The position numbers and the translations under genes were made by a program. 64,000 nucleotides of DNA from Primula veris (Eukaryota > Streptophyta > Magnoliopsida > Ericales > Primulaceae): positions 15,721,566 to 15,785,565 of the forward strand of contig OY821743.1 of assembly GCA_963682055.1 (NCBI GenBank), read 5' to 3'. The notes beneath the pieces were generated by a model. It did no database searches. It was not told the origin of the DNA and saw only the letters and a list, made by a program, of their open reading frames with translations. This document shows, one piece after another, positions 1 to 14,300 of this stretch (its first letter is position 1; every line of letters begins with the position of its first letter).

Positions 1-1133
1 TTATTTAGCATCCCTTTTTTTTACACTTAACATGATTTTTAACCCATAATTTATTTTACACTTACCATGGGTTAATATCTGAGTTTAACTATATCAATAT
101 TAGTTGTCTAAATGTTCCGGTATGCAAGGTTTGACAATACCAAAAATTCTGGGGTGATGATATAAGTATAGATTTTTTGACATACACACTCTTGCAAAGA
201 CTGATGGAATTATATTTTGATTACGTCTGAATTTACTTTCATCAACCCTAAAAATAATATATAATGAAAGATGGTATTGAACATATATAGACATAACTTC
301 ATAAGGCGCTTTCTTATCTAAGGGGAGACTACATGAATTATACTAGGGTTATATAGCCTAATGCACCATAACCCGCACTCTCAACTATGAGGGGTAGAAA
401 TCGATCGAGTCTCATATGCATGGTAGCCTTTGGTTTTCTTTGATAATAGTAAGATCTTTTTTTCTATTAAAAAAAAGAGACTTTGTGACTTCTTTTTAAA
501 ACCGTATGTATGGGGACAAAGGATGACACTTGGCTGATTAAATATATATTAAGATCGATCAATTAAATCACAGTTTATTTCTTGTCTTTTGAAATTATTT
601 ACTTGTCCATCACTCTTCATATTTTCCCTTTCCAAGCCAGTTTAGTTGTAAGCAACACCCATCTAAATGATTGTACCCAAAAATACCCTAAGAAAATGTG
701 ATATAATTTGCGATCACGAATCTGGTAAAATTAAAATATACGTCAAGTATTTCAAGTTTTCACTTTAATTAAAGCAAAGAATGAAAACAATTGGGTTAAC
801 CAATATTGTAATTGTCAGACTTAACATGCACCAGCTTTTTAAACGTGAATGGGGCAGCAATTTCTTTTATGCACATTAATAATAGCACAAAACTTCAGAT
901 AAAACAAATATTTGACGCAAAACATGTACAAGAGAGATGCTTCATAATAAGAAACTACTAAGAACAAATTACAGGTGTTCCATAATATTCCTAAGAAAAC
1001 TATCATTTTTTTAGTTTTGCATTTCACTTTTTTCTATCTACAAAACATCATGTTTCTTATAATTTCCTCATATCTTTTAAAGTACTTGATATTCATTTAT
1101 TTATATTATTTAAATGTTAAGTCATATCTTCTA
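1..1133. other. AT-rich intergenic DNA, no gene seen
   Basis: This stretch has only short open frames without recognisable motifs, homopolymer runs and no splice-bounded coding block. I see no RNA gene. It lies beyond the 3' end of the SOS1 locus. Confidence 0.6.
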
Positions 1134-1415
1134 CTCCATTCATTCTTATTTAATTGTCTATTAGAAAACTATGTGCAGTTTTGACCGGTCAATAACTTGT
1201 ATTAAAATTGTCGGAATGAAAATTTTTAAAAGTTGTCAATAACTTGTATTAAAATTGTCGGAATGAAAATTTTCAAAAGTTGATCATATAGTTCAAATGT
1301 TAAATTTTATGATTAGATTTTAAAAAAATTCATTATGACAATTTTAATACAAGTTATAAACCGGTCAAAATTGCACGTAGTTTCGTAATGAAGAATTAAA
1401 TAGGAACGGATGGAG
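1134..1415. mobile_element. Stowaway-like MITE with long inverted ends
   Basis: The element begins CTCCATTCATTC and ends in the inverse of CTCCATCCGTTCC, flanked by TA on both sides (1132-1133 and 1416-1417). The two arms pair over most of their length, including a shared TTTTGACCGGT block and AACTTGTATTAAAATTGTC. Inside the left arm a 47-bp stretch is repeated directly (about 1188-1281). TA target duplication and CTCC-type ends fit Tc1/mariner-derived Stowaway MITEs. No coding capacity. A partial relative lies at about 18735-18815 in SOS1 intron 1. Confidence 0.7.
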
Positions 1416-1699
1416 TAGTTATATAAAACCAAATAGACCCAACAAAAAGTATTATAAAAAATTATGAGGAACACTTTTGGTTCCTTATATTTATATTTGA
1501 GACAATTTCACTACGTGCAAAATTTGGAGATTAATAAGAAAAATTGATGTATGATGTTTTTTTTTTGATCAAAAAGTGATTTTTTTTTTATGATAATATA
1601 AGCAAGTGATTCAAATAGGGATTCTATGGTGGTTGCTCTAATACAATCAATTATTAAAATTTATTCATACATTTTCAATTGTAGAACTTCTAGAATAAA

Positions 1700-1835
1700 A
1701 CTTTTATGAGCCTGGCAAAAGGAGAGCGTACTTTGCGAATCTAGTGAGATGTGAGTTTTCCGCCGATGACAGATTGACAGTGGCTCCTCTGAGTCCTGTC
1801 ACATATCCATTTGAGTTTTACCACAGGTTTTCTTC
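1700..1835 (-). pseudogene. Decayed third copy of the SOS1 last exon
   Basis: Read on the minus strand this segment encodes LDSQSTLSFCQAH, matching the SOS1 C-terminus IDSPSNLSFHQAP, preceded by acidic and serine codons as in the real exon. The neighbouring nucleotides also align with the real exon (2316-2669) and with the copy at 2063-2215, although identity is low. No splice acceptor or long open frame is evident. It is a partial, broken duplicate downstream of the functional gene; whether it is ever transcribed by read-through is unknown. Confidence 0.6.
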
Positions 1836-2062
1836 TTATTATTGGCTTTGATTGTCAATTTACAAAGATTTATATGACCATAGTGTGACTACTAACTTCT
1901 AGAAATTGAACATGACGTGGCAATCACCAATTTCTCGTGCTTCGAACATAAAACGGGAACATTAAACAACCTCCTTGGAGTTGTCTCTTTCTTTGACTAA
2001 ACAAACTGTACAAAGAAACGCTTCAAATTACCAATGTAATATATATCTTCGGTCTAAGAAAC

Positions 2063-2215
2063 TTAAGGAGCCTGCCATAAAGATAGGAGGCTTGGCCAAT
2101 CTATTCTGGTAATAAGATTCTTCCTCATTGCTCGAGTCATCGATAATAAAACAATCTGATTTTCAACCAAGGTTTTTCTTCTTCCACTTTACTTTGTACT
2201 TGGGCACCGTTTTTT
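2063..2215 (-). pseudogene. Decayed second copy of the SOS1 last exon and 3' UTR
   Basis: On the minus strand this block aligns with the end of SOS1 exon 23. It encodes IIDDSSNEEESYYQNRLAKP in one frame, against VIGDSSDEDELIIRIDSPSN in the gene, and a frame change is needed to join it to the upstream KVEEEKP-like part. The 3' flank (about 2005-2060) also resembles the true SOS1 3' UTR (about 2240-2315), sharing ACGCTTCAAAT. The duplicated unit therefore includes UTR sequence. The DSPS phosphorylation-type motif is lost in this copy. Confidence 0.7.
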
Positions 2216-2315
2216 AAGCCGGTTGGTCGGATTTTAAGAGAAATTCGAAAGAGACGCTTCAAATAAAATAATATCACATACATAAATAGAATGACAGATT
2301 TCAGTTCATAAAAAA

Positions 2316-5300
2316 TCAAGGAGCTTGGTGGAAAGAAAGATTACTCGGCGAATCTATTCTAATAATGAGTTCATCCTCATCGCTTGAATCACCAATAACA
2401 TCAGTTTCTCTTATATTCAACCTAATCTGATTTTGAGACACGGGTTTTGCTTCTTCTTGTGCTCGGTTCTGATCTAGGGAATTGTTTTTTTTCATAGTAG
2501 TTGAGCTTTCGGATCTAGCAGCCACAAGGGTACGTACTTGACTTGATTGAATTATAGGATATGACATACTATGTGGCGGTGCTTCTCTTGTGCTCGGAGA
2601 AATTTGGGAGTCTTTCCATAGGCTCGTACTTGGAAAACTTGGGGGACGCCGCCTTTGTGTGTTTTCCATCTGCAGATAAATGGACCAGATAGGTATAAAT
2701 CTGAGAACATGATTAATAATAAACAGGTTATTTCTAAATCTTGCTTTTTCTTTTCTTTTCTCGCAAAAGATAAACATATGGACGCACTTCAACAAGTTGT
2801 AAACAATCTTTAAACCAAAATCTTATTCACTAAGAAGGCATTACCAGGATAAGTGGACGGGGTGAATTTCATGAGTCGGTTTTTTTCTAATTATGGGAGG
2901 GTTTGTAACTAGATACATGGTAAAATGTCTACTTTTCGTCATTTTTTGTCAAAATAAGAGGACATCTCATCCTCGTATCACACCTAGTCCTCCCTGACTA
3001 CAAGGCGAGGCTACAAGTCCATAACTATTTATGTACTGAAATACAAAACTTGATCGAGTTATTAGTAACTAACAAGGTTTATAAGCTGGCACTCTTAAAG
3101 AACAACGATCACTTCTTACCAAAGGCTGTCGTTTTTTAATAGGAATCTATTACAGTATTGTACGCTTGACATATCATTCATATTCAGCTTTACAAACCTC
3201 CCTACAAAATTAGCAATTAGTATATTAACATAAAATATTTCGACGATTTAGTACACTAATAGTGTACTTCAGTCACGTTGTTCCTATTTTGGCCTCCAAA
3301 CTATGGTTCTTTTTCCATGTGGCTTACAAAGGTGGAAAAATAAAGTTAGCCCGTCGGGGTACCAATTGCTATAACATTAAAACCCCTCGATGAAAGCTCA
3401 AATTATAATTTACCCCAAAGAAACAAGAACATACCGTGCTGCCATAGATGCTTAACTGCATTGCCCTCGCAGGCAAATCATTTTCTTTTATTTCAGACTC
3501 GTTTTCATTCTGATATTGTTGCTTCCTTGCCTGGTAAGCATGTTCGGGCCAACTCATAAGATCGCTGTGTTCTCTAGCATATGATTTCGATGGTTCACGT
3601 GATATGTTATATGAAGATGACCTTCTTTGGAGAACTTTGTTAGATTCAAATGGGGTCATATTGAATAAGATTTCTCTTGACCTTGTCTCAACTTGGTAAG
3701 AGGATGCTTGGTGAGAGAAATTGCCTAGCTTTGAGTTGTTTCGTTTAAAACTGTCTTGGTGAGAACTGCTTTGCTTACCACCTACACAGGCCATATAGTA
3801 ATAGAAAATAAAACTTAAGTATCAAATCTAACTAATTTAAATTTGAAAATCTAAAACCTGTTCAGTAGCAACACCAATTAAAATCATGTTTAGAGAAGTC
3901 CAAGCTTCTTGAACGTTTCTTAAGAACCGTGGATAAAATCTTAAGACTTTACTTGAGGACAACAAACAGGAACAAGTATTAGATTATTTAATACATTATT
4001 ACATTTACAAATAATTATAATGTGTGTATATACAAAGTCCATTTTTGTTATAGCAAAACTAAGTATTAATTATTAAATGAGCCAAGTGGAAGTTGATAAA
4101 ATGACGTCTTATTACTTCATAGGTTTATTTTCCGTTTAGAGAGAAAAAAAAATAGGCCAAAAAAGAGATGAGAAGAAGGCCAGGGAAAGAAAAATAAAAA
4201 GCCCCGCAGTCTGAAAAACCAAAAAATTAAACACAAAGTGCCAAATAGACACCAAAGCCATATGAAGGGGAAAATATAGAAATGCCAGACACAATGGATT
4301 GGAGCGAGACAGTATTTAGTACCTATTGTTTCTGATATAAAGCTCTGGGCCGCAATTGAGTTGAGTAATGCTGCCGGAGAAGTAATTAATTCTTCTCGTG
4401 GATTTTGTGATCTCACAAACCCTTCTAATAGGAACCCAACAAAATTATGTGGTATTTCTACAGTTTCTCCTCTTAAATATACGGTCATTATTGACCTTTC
4501 TGCCACCAAAGTCCTCATGTCTTGTATCGATTTTTTCTCAAACATTTGAGGAAGCAATATTTTAGCTAAATTAATAGCAGTTTCCTGTTCCAAAAACCGA
4601 TGATAGAAATAAAGTGCTAAGCAAGCTTATCTGCAACAGGAACCCAATTGAAAACTTTTCTTTAGCTTTTACTTAAAAAGTGCTTGGCTTGTCAAGTAAA
4701 AGTAAACTTATTAACACTTTCGAGATAGAAAAGTAAGAGTATACTGTTCTTTTAAGCAACTGTCTTCGAGATAGAAAAGTAAGAGTATACTGTTCTTTTA
4801 AGCAACTGCCTTTCGAAAAAAGTATACATATGAACTATTTTACACTATAATCAAAACTATCTTTCAGCCTTCTCAATCCAAATGTGTATATACCTTCTCA
4901 ATTTTATTCAACACTTGTTTACATCATCATCATCATCAAACTAGAAAAGTATACTTTCTTTGAAAAGTGTACTTTTTTTAAAAAGTATATTTTTTTTTGG
5001 AAAGAATGCTTTCTTTTGAAAAGCATACTTTTTTTGAAAAGAATAATACCTCTAGAATGAAAGTTCACTTCTATATACTGTAACAAACAGTATCTTGTAT
5101 TTTTTTGTCTGTATGGAATCAACTGAAGACACTAGGTAATGGAGTGTGTCTGAAAATCAAGGTATTCTGATATGATCGTACCTTCCAAAGAAAATCCTCC
5201 ACCGCTGGATCGAATCTAAGGGCTGTCAGCATCTTTTCAGCTTCAATGAAGAAGCATAGCACCACAGAATCTGTGACCATGTCACATATAAATGGCTTAC

Positions 5301-8300
5301 CAGTCAGCACCTCATATAGACCCAAAGTATACCCATGGGTAAATGTAGGATGGGATGAGTGCTTGTTCTTTATACCCTTACTCGTCCACTTCACAAAAAA
5401 GAAAAATCACTCATTTTTCGGCATGTACATTTATTACATTGCAGGTAAAATCTTCAAAAAAATGAAGATAAGATGTCTTAGGAAAAAACTGCATATTTAC
5501 AAATTTTGCACACACCAACCAACAAAGTCGTCAATTAGTACACTGACATTGCATTTCTCAACGATTTTAGTTCAAGAAAAATTATAAAAAGGGATACTAA
5601 ATAATACGGAAAAAAAAATAAAAAAAAATCAAACAATTCAATCGTTTTCATGTTTTATGTACTATTATATCAAGTTTTTCCTATTTTGGTCCTCAATCTT
5701 TCAGACCAGGAGTTCTGATTGTTTTTCGAATGGAGTGTATAGAATCGTTGCGTAAGATAAAGATAATTGTACTATTAGCTATATTTGTAGATTGGCGAAC
5801 AAAATCAAATTTTGGTGATAGTGCACAACATTGTGGAGCATTTGTTCCGATTAATATACTAGCTATAAAGTTGATCAAATACCTTTACGGTTCCACTAGA
5901 TATTAGCCAAATTCCATTCGGCTTAGTACCCTCTTTATACAAAGTTACACCGCGTAATTTCATTATTTCTTTAGTAGACTCTGTTATCAGAGTATCCCGA
6001 ACAGTCACAGGAAGTGCACCCAAGAAAGGATGGGTATTGGCCAAATCGTGTTTAGGGATTTTCACTAGAGGAGGATTCCTTTGAAGCCTTTTCAAATCAG
6101 CCTGCATACAGAAAACAAATGTAACCGCAAAGCCAACAATTGAGTTTTTACATGGAGACACAGTTTGTAAATTTTTTGCAAAACCTGAACAGCATCGTGA
6201 AGATGAACCATCTCTTTTTCTTCCAATAAACCCACGCTCTCTAGATTTTTTACGTAATGGATCAGATGATTAAGTACGGAATATGTAACTTGTCTTGTTT
6301 TCACAACTCGAAGCACCTGACAAAATTCTCTTGGTTATTAAATCTATCGTACAGTTAGTACTCTAGCAAGAAGACGAAACTGTAGAAGAAATTTTCTATA
6401 TAAGGTACAACCAAAATCAATTTTCAAAAACAAGGTACTGCAGAACTTCAGATATGCAACAAGGCTTAGAAAAATTTGATACACTAGCATATCACCGTAA
6501 TCTGATTAGTACACCAAGATTAAATCTCTCGACAATTTAGTATACCTCAATACAATTCATCAATAAAGAATGAAAATATAGGTTGGCGTACTCTTTATTA
6601 ACTCACAAATTTGTACACCGTTCTATCAATTTTTCCGCATTTGTGTGAATTTCTATCAAAAAAGTACCTATTTCATTAACCAAGCTATGTTTTTTGTTTA
6701 GCTAATGTACAAAAAACGGAATTTTTTTTGCTAGGCTACGGTCCTAATTGCTAAATTTCTAAGAAGTCGGTGTACAGAAATGAAATTTAATGATATGTAA
6801 AATTGCATTTAACCCATATAATAACGTAACTCTTAAATAAGTTTAAATTTATTGAAAGGAAAGGAGTGCTGCAGCAACCAAACCTGAGGAAAAGTAACAC
6901 GGACATCTTCCAAAAACTTTCTTGCTTCTTCCCCTTCGGCCTCACTTTCGCAAACCACCATGGCAGCGATGTCACTATCACCTGAATAGACAAAAATAAA
7001 ATAAAAATGTAACAGATAATTATTTACAACGCACAGGATAATGTTTGCAAAAAGCAAAAAAGAATAAGTTAACAGTATGAGAAATGGATTGTAATATTTT
7101 ACCAATAAAGTCCTGCAACTGCTCCCTCGCGATCCTATGCGCACGAAGAAAGGCAGCACAAATATAACACGCGGATTCCAATCTTTCAACAGTGAAATAT
7201 GTGACCAACTTCTGAGGACAAATGCTGGATTGGAGAATTTTATAATGATTTGGGAAATGAACATGATCTTTTAAACCTTTCCAATCACGAAGGGGCTCAT
7301 ATGGTACCATGTCAAGTGCTTCATCTACAGATTGCATTAATATATTTGCAGTATTTTGTGTGATCCTTCCCTCGTCAAGCATTCCCCAATAAGCAGATTG
7401 GACACCTATAATAATACATTTTTTTATACTGCTACACTGATACTAAATATAATTTTTTTCTACAGGTACCATGAAAAGATTAAAAGGTAAGTAGTTCAGA
7501 ACATCTCAGGGGTTAAAAAAATCACAATTATTCCACAAGTTAACTAGGAATATAATATTTATAGAAAAACCTTGTGTAATGCAATCATTCTCATTAGAAA
7601 ATATATTAGTATCTGAGTGAGAACCTTCTGAATGATAGAATGATAAGTTTATACTGCCATTCCTCCAATAGTAGGGGTGGTGGAAAAATACAAATCAAGT
7701 TGGTAGTGAGCCTTATTTAGTTTCAGCTTTAAAAATCTTGATAAGTTATAAAATCTGAGCTTTTTGACCTGAAAAATGCCAAAAGCTTTAAGCTGGATGA
7801 CCCCAGATTTCTTATCAACCCCATAAAATCCAGTTTTTTGCTTAAAAGCTACAACAAAACAAGACCAGTATTCATCCATTTCCCTAATTTACTAACATAA
7901 ATACTTTTTGTCCAAGTCGCAAAAGGAAAAAGTCGATATAAATTAGCACAGGTCCTCTCTTTTGCAGCAAAGATGACCACAGTTAAGAAGAGGAATCAAT
8001 ATATTGCAGAATGAAATATTGGTCTTAAAAGCAGATCTTACTCAACCAGTAAAGTCTTAAACCCAAGAGGGGTTAATTACAATATTGTACACTAACTTAT
8101 CATTAGTTTTTTTTGTTTTTTACAGCTAACTCTAAAAGTTAGCAATTAATACCCTAACCTAAAGTTATTTTTCCCCCTTTTGTACATTGCATAGAAAACA
8201 ATCATAGTTTGGGACTATAAATAGGAATAATTGTAGAAGATTGTACGATAGCATAAGAAATTTAGTTAACGGAAATATTTTGTTTTTGCTTTTCTTTATT

Positions 8301-11300
8301 TGAAAGTACCCAAACCTATGGGTTTTTCCTCTATTTTGGTACACTAAGTGTTAAAATTCCAACAAAATGTAACCTTACCATATTAAATCGCTAAAATTTA
8401 GTACGGTGGTGCACAAAATCGAAATCAGCCTCAGGTGATACCTTATTGGTCAAAACTGTTAAGTAACCCAATCCAGACAGGTGCAAAAATGAAATTATGT
8501 AGCTATTGCCAAGGTACACCGAGTAAACAATGCTTACCGTTCAATAATCGGATTCGTATATCTTTTAAGTTCATGTGATCTGCATTTTCATCAAATTCAG
8601 ATACACTGTGTGGGTGTACACGTTCACCTTCCACGTCATTTAAGCTTTTGATATATCTTTTGACAGTTGGCCAGTCAACAGGTCCAAGTTCTTCATCATC
8701 TCCTAGATCACCAAATACTTCTAATGCTCTGTTCATCATTTCATATTTGGTATACTCCAATATGCGTATCTGCACAAGTATATATATAAAAAAAAGATAA
8801 AAAATTAAAAAGATAGCTACAACCATAATGTGTAATGCCTTCTGAAACACAATGTCGATTCTGGAAAAGGCTGAAGCTAGGGTAGCTACCGAAATTTACA
8901 TATAATTCCATAGATTTGGAGGACATTTAACAAGAATTGTTATTAACAGGAAAGACTTAGTTAGAGACTTGGTTTCTTTCTCAAACTTGTAGCGAGAAAG
9001 GAAAATAGAAAGAATTTTAGATTTTCCGGCTATTTTCTGTCCAGTATGGAAAAGGAAGACAATAAAAAAAGTGCCTTAACAAGAATTAAATGTAGGCTTC
9101 TCCTGGTGAATAGCATTTTCAATTGCGCTTGAACCTTGAGCTAAAGTGACAAGTCTAGAAAAATGTAACATCTAAAACTCTCCTCCAGTTTCCAGTCAAA
9201 ATCACTAATAATTATTGTAGTGTCCATCTACCTCGTCTTTTAATTTTTATTATCACTTTACTTAAATAAAACGATAAATATTCCTCCTAATATTCTACTC
9301 TAGGTTGCACGGATACGAGTATCGTATCCGATACGATACGGCGATACGGCAAAGTTCAAAATTAAGGATACGATACGGCTAGGATACGGCAATTATAATT
9401 ATAATAAAAAAATATTATATATATATATATATATCTACAAAATAAACTCCTACAAATTAATTTTTACTTATCAAACATTATCTGGAAATACAATTCCCCA
9501 AAAGGTGTTCTATAATATGTAAGTATTTATGTATATTTGTACTTGCTTATCAGTAACAAAGATATACTTTATAATAATATAGCATGTATGCCCCATTACT
9601 TTAATGAGCTTATAATACTTTGCCTTAAAATTGTAAATAAGTATAAATTTGCAACCCCACCGTATTTTGAAAACCCATCGGTGAAGCAACCGTGAAGTAT
9701 CATTGAAGTATTGGATAGGTCAAACTTTTGGAAAGTCAATGATACGGCATTTGGAGTATCCGATACGAGTATTGGATTGGTCAAACTTTTGAAAAGTCAA
9801 GGATATGCATTTGGAGTACCCGATACGGTATCGGAGTATCGGTTATCCGATACGGCAATTTTTTAAAAAAAATTGGAGTATCTGTGCTACATAGATTCTA
9901 CTATACTACATTTCCTTAAGTTTGCTTGCAACTTGGTTGAGTGGATTCCATTAATTTTCTCATAAATCAATTAATTATTAATATAAACAAAACAAGCAAA
10001 TTCCCACAGAAATATTATAAAGCAATTACACCACAGGTAATCGAAATTCTAGTTGTTGTAACATTACCTTTGCTTCAGAGAGCTTGTCCATATTTAGGAA
10101 ATGCAAAACAAACTGTGTGGTAGATCCATTCACAATGAGGGTAAGAAACACAATTCCACCAGTAAAAAACACAAACTGCAACGAGGAAAACAGAAAGTAA
10201 TAATCAGACAAGATCATAAGAGCAAGCAACAATTTGATAGAAGAAGTTCTCCAAGATGTAGGCAAAACTTCAACCAGCATTAAGAAAAAAAAATACTTAA
10301 TTCTCTTTTGTAAGTATAAAGGTTTTATAAGTTCTTCAAAGTAAATGATCGACTTTTAAATTGAAACAAAGACAAAAGTTAGAAATTAGATACATTGAAC
10401 ATACCAGAGTTCCTGTTTCAGAGCTGATGAATGAATTGCCACTAGATTGCTGAAAACAAAAACAAGAAACTTTATTCAGAAACAAGCATCTATAACCAGA
10501 GGACGTCAATTTGATAAAAATAAAATAAAAAATCACATCATATATAAAGGTTTGAGTCCTGTAAAACTATAAAAAGAAAACGTTATTTCATTTCATACAT
10601 GAGAATTTGACAATAAAGCTCGTCTAATTGCTATACGAGTAATAACAACTGATCCAGTATAAGATTCTAGCAACAAACAGAAGTCATCAAATGTCAATTT
10701 TTTTAGCAAATTATTAAGAGCCAATTACATGCCTTTAAGTATTGGTGTTAGTTCACCTTCACCTTGCAAACTTAACATAACTATGGAGTATGGATCCCTC
10801 ATGAACTATTAATATGGTGAAGTTAGAAAAAACTTGCCTTGACAGATAATGAAAGAGACAATGCCACTGCACCTCTCAAACCTGACCATGTCAGAATCGT
10901 AGCCTCTTTCCAGTCAAGCCCATAGCCAAAGTAACGTAGAAATGGAAATAAAACCGTCACAACTATAGCTCGAGATGCTAAGACCAAGACATATAGTAGA
11001 AAAAGATAACCCCATGATTTTCCTACACATAACATAACAAATATGAGTTCCAAAGTTGAAGTGACAAGAAATAGAGTTCAAGTAATTTGTTCACACGCAT
11101 AAAAAAAAACAGCAACTCTATTACTCCCTCCGTCCCATTAAAGATGGTGCATAGTATTACTAGACTTCCCATATTTACCCTTTCTATAAAACATCGATGT
11201 CTTAACTAAGATAAAGGAAAGGGACATTAAAGAAAATTATCACAAATGACGAAAGTAATAATTGTGTCTCCTCAATAACTTGTATTCCCTGTACTACCCC

Positions 11301-14300
11301 CAATAACTTGAGAAGGGGGAAGTGACATAATGAGCCAATGACCATTACGTAATAGATTTTTTTAAAGAACGAACTATGTAACATCATATTATTAAGGGTC
11401 CTTAGAATTTTAAGTATTGAGTTTCAAAAGATGTTCCTAAAATATCTTTGGGTAGATCGTTACTTGTAAGTGCAAATAAAAAAATCTAGTTGTATGATAT
11501 AGGAGTGTTTTTTCCACATTCAGGTTTCTGTATATTTGCTCAAAAGGTTCTCCAAACTATGTATCCTAATATTTCCGGGAATGGATTTATAAACCAATTA
11601 ATTACAGTGTGAAAATTTCATCAGATAAAAAATCACTAAATCAAATAGTATGGCCTTGAAGTGATGGGCCAACAGATAAGTTTTGTAAGTTTACTTTCTC
11701 GGCATGTATACGGTGAGCTCCCCACGGGGGAAGCTAAGTTCAAACCATTGGGGGCGACGACACCCCCTATAATTCTGAAAATTATAATTTTTAAAATTTT
11801 TGACCATGTATTTTCACTAAAATACGTTAAAAACGATAATTTGGCACCCTCATTTTAATATTTTAAATTTTGGCACCCCTCATATACCATTCCAGGCTTC
11901 GCCCCTGGAACTCCCGTGAGTTAACGAAACAGTCATCACGAACAAATCAAAGCCAAAAGGTAATGTTAGATTCCATTCATTCCCACCAAAAAGGCCTTAT
12001 GATAGGAAGTAGAAGAACTCATATATAAGCATAGGCTAGGACCGACATACAACAGATGTGGGATAATATTTTAACACGTTATATAACAGAACGAGAATGG
12101 TGTCAAAAGACCTTGAGAAAGAGAAGTTCAAGCATTTAATTTGTCGTCAATCTACCGAAAAGTGCTTCAAACTAGCTCAGTAGCTCATTGTAATATTATT
12201 CATAATAAATTCAGTCATTGAGACAAACTTTTACAAACAAAAACCCTACCAAGCAAATAAATTAGCTAGGTCAAAGTCTGATTTTGAAAATTACCATGTA
12301 TTTCATCACTGCTGAGTACGCCTTCAGCTATAACAGCTCCGCTGCAAAAATAAAATACCAAAATGACCTTTTTATCTATAGCTAGGAGGAATTAACATAA
12401 ACATACCCTACACCTATTATATTAATAAAAACATACCCTCAAAAATTAAATTATCAAAAACATACATTTCATTAATAATTAATAAAAAAACAAAAAACTC
12501 CATTCATCACTCCTGATCTTTTTCATCTCTCTCTGCTCCTCTCACTCTCTCTCCAATCTATCTCGCATCCTCCTTCTCGCTCTCTCTCCGATCTCTCCTC
12601 CTCTCACTCTCTCTCCTTCTCTCACTCTCTCTCCTTCTTCTCCCTCTCTCCAATCTCTATCTCCTCCGTCTTCTCCCTCTCTCCTCCTCCTTCTCCCTCT
12701 CTCCGATCTCTTTACTCCCTCTCTCTCCTCATCCCCCTCTCTTTCCGATCTCTCTCTTACACCCTCTCTCTTTCCGATCTTTTTCTCCTTCTCGCTCTCT
12801 CTCTCCGATCTCTCTATTCGGTGGAAATTGAAACGGAAACATCCGTCGAAGTGGACGGCAAGGGTGTAGAACGAAGCCGAAAACTCAAGATTGATGTCGA
12901 CGAAGATGTGGTCGTCAAAGGAGAGGCCCACGACGACGATGTGGTAGTTCGAGATCGGAGGACGAGCAAATGTTGAATTTGTTAACTAGTGTATAAGGTT
13001 AAAAATATGTGTGAATTAAGGGTATGAAGTTGAAAATTATGGATATGAATTCTGTAAATTGGGGTATGAACTTTGAAAATAAGGGTGAATTTTACGAATT
13101 AGGGTATGAACTTTTGAAAAAAGTTATGAACTTTTGGAATAAGGGTATGAAAATATACAAATTAGGGTATGAACTTTTGAAATAAGGGTATGAACTTTTG
13201 GAATAAAGGTAAGAAAAAATACAAATTAGGGTATGGACTTTTTGAATAAGGGTATGAAATATATAAATTAGGGTATGAACTTTTGGGTATGTTTTTGTTA
13301 ATTAGAAATTTTGGGGTATGTTTTTGTTAATTTAGTTTCAAAAGTAGTATGTTTTGTTAATTTATCTATATAGATATGATAAAGACAACGAGTGAGACAA
13401 CATTTAAGACGCATTACTCATTTCGATAATGCAGTTATTGCATTGTGAATCACAGACTGCTAACGAAACAAAAGGAGGACATCATTGTACGATTGCATAG
13501 AAATAACTAAATCTCACTGCCTTGACAGATTCTATTTGCAAAGAAATGAAGAATTTGGCCCTTATTATGTTAAATTAATCCTATATACAAATGTAAAGTT
13601 TCAAATAAAACTAAGCATGTGATTAGCATCACAACTTAGTGGGAAATAATTCAAGCCCTTTAAGGAATTACAAACTCCTACTTAATGGAATTAATTTGAC
13701 TACTTTCGTGGCACAAAAGAGAATAAAAATAGTGTCCGGTACACAACACTCTTCAGAAATGTATGTTTCTCGACCTTCAATGAAGTCATTGAGAACAAGT
13801 TGTATCATTGCTTGAAAGCAATAAATATATAAATTCTCAATTTGAAGAGTACAAGAAATGACATTTGATTTGGCCCTTTCGAATCCTAGCATATACTGAC
13901 AAGTAAAATATATTATTGGAGAAGAAGTCAGTAAGGCTGGCTCAGAAGTATTATAATGTAATCAAGGCAACTCTAACAACATACCTCAAGATGAAAATCA
14001 GAGTATTAGCAATATAAGCAATCATTTCCCTGTGAAAAAAGTTACTGAATTAATAACCATAGAGCGCTGTAGGCTTGTAGCTAAGGGGAAAAAAAGTAGC
14101 TAAAACCCTGAATAACACAAGCATTTAATGTGGTCTTCGCAGTTTAGCTGAAATACATTGTAGCAGTTTTTATTATATTCATAATGACTGATGGTGTTTA
14201 AATACCTTTACTCCGAGAACATATAACATTGTTCTTGGAGTTCATGAGGGTTATATGAATATAAAATTATAAATAAGTAAACCATGCATACCAAAAGTGA

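Noticed and set aside
12542..12931. Arg/Glu/Ser-rich open frame of 129 codons on the minus strand
   Set aside because: It is the translation of a CT-rich low-complexity tract inside a repeat element in a SOS1 intron; no conserved motif.
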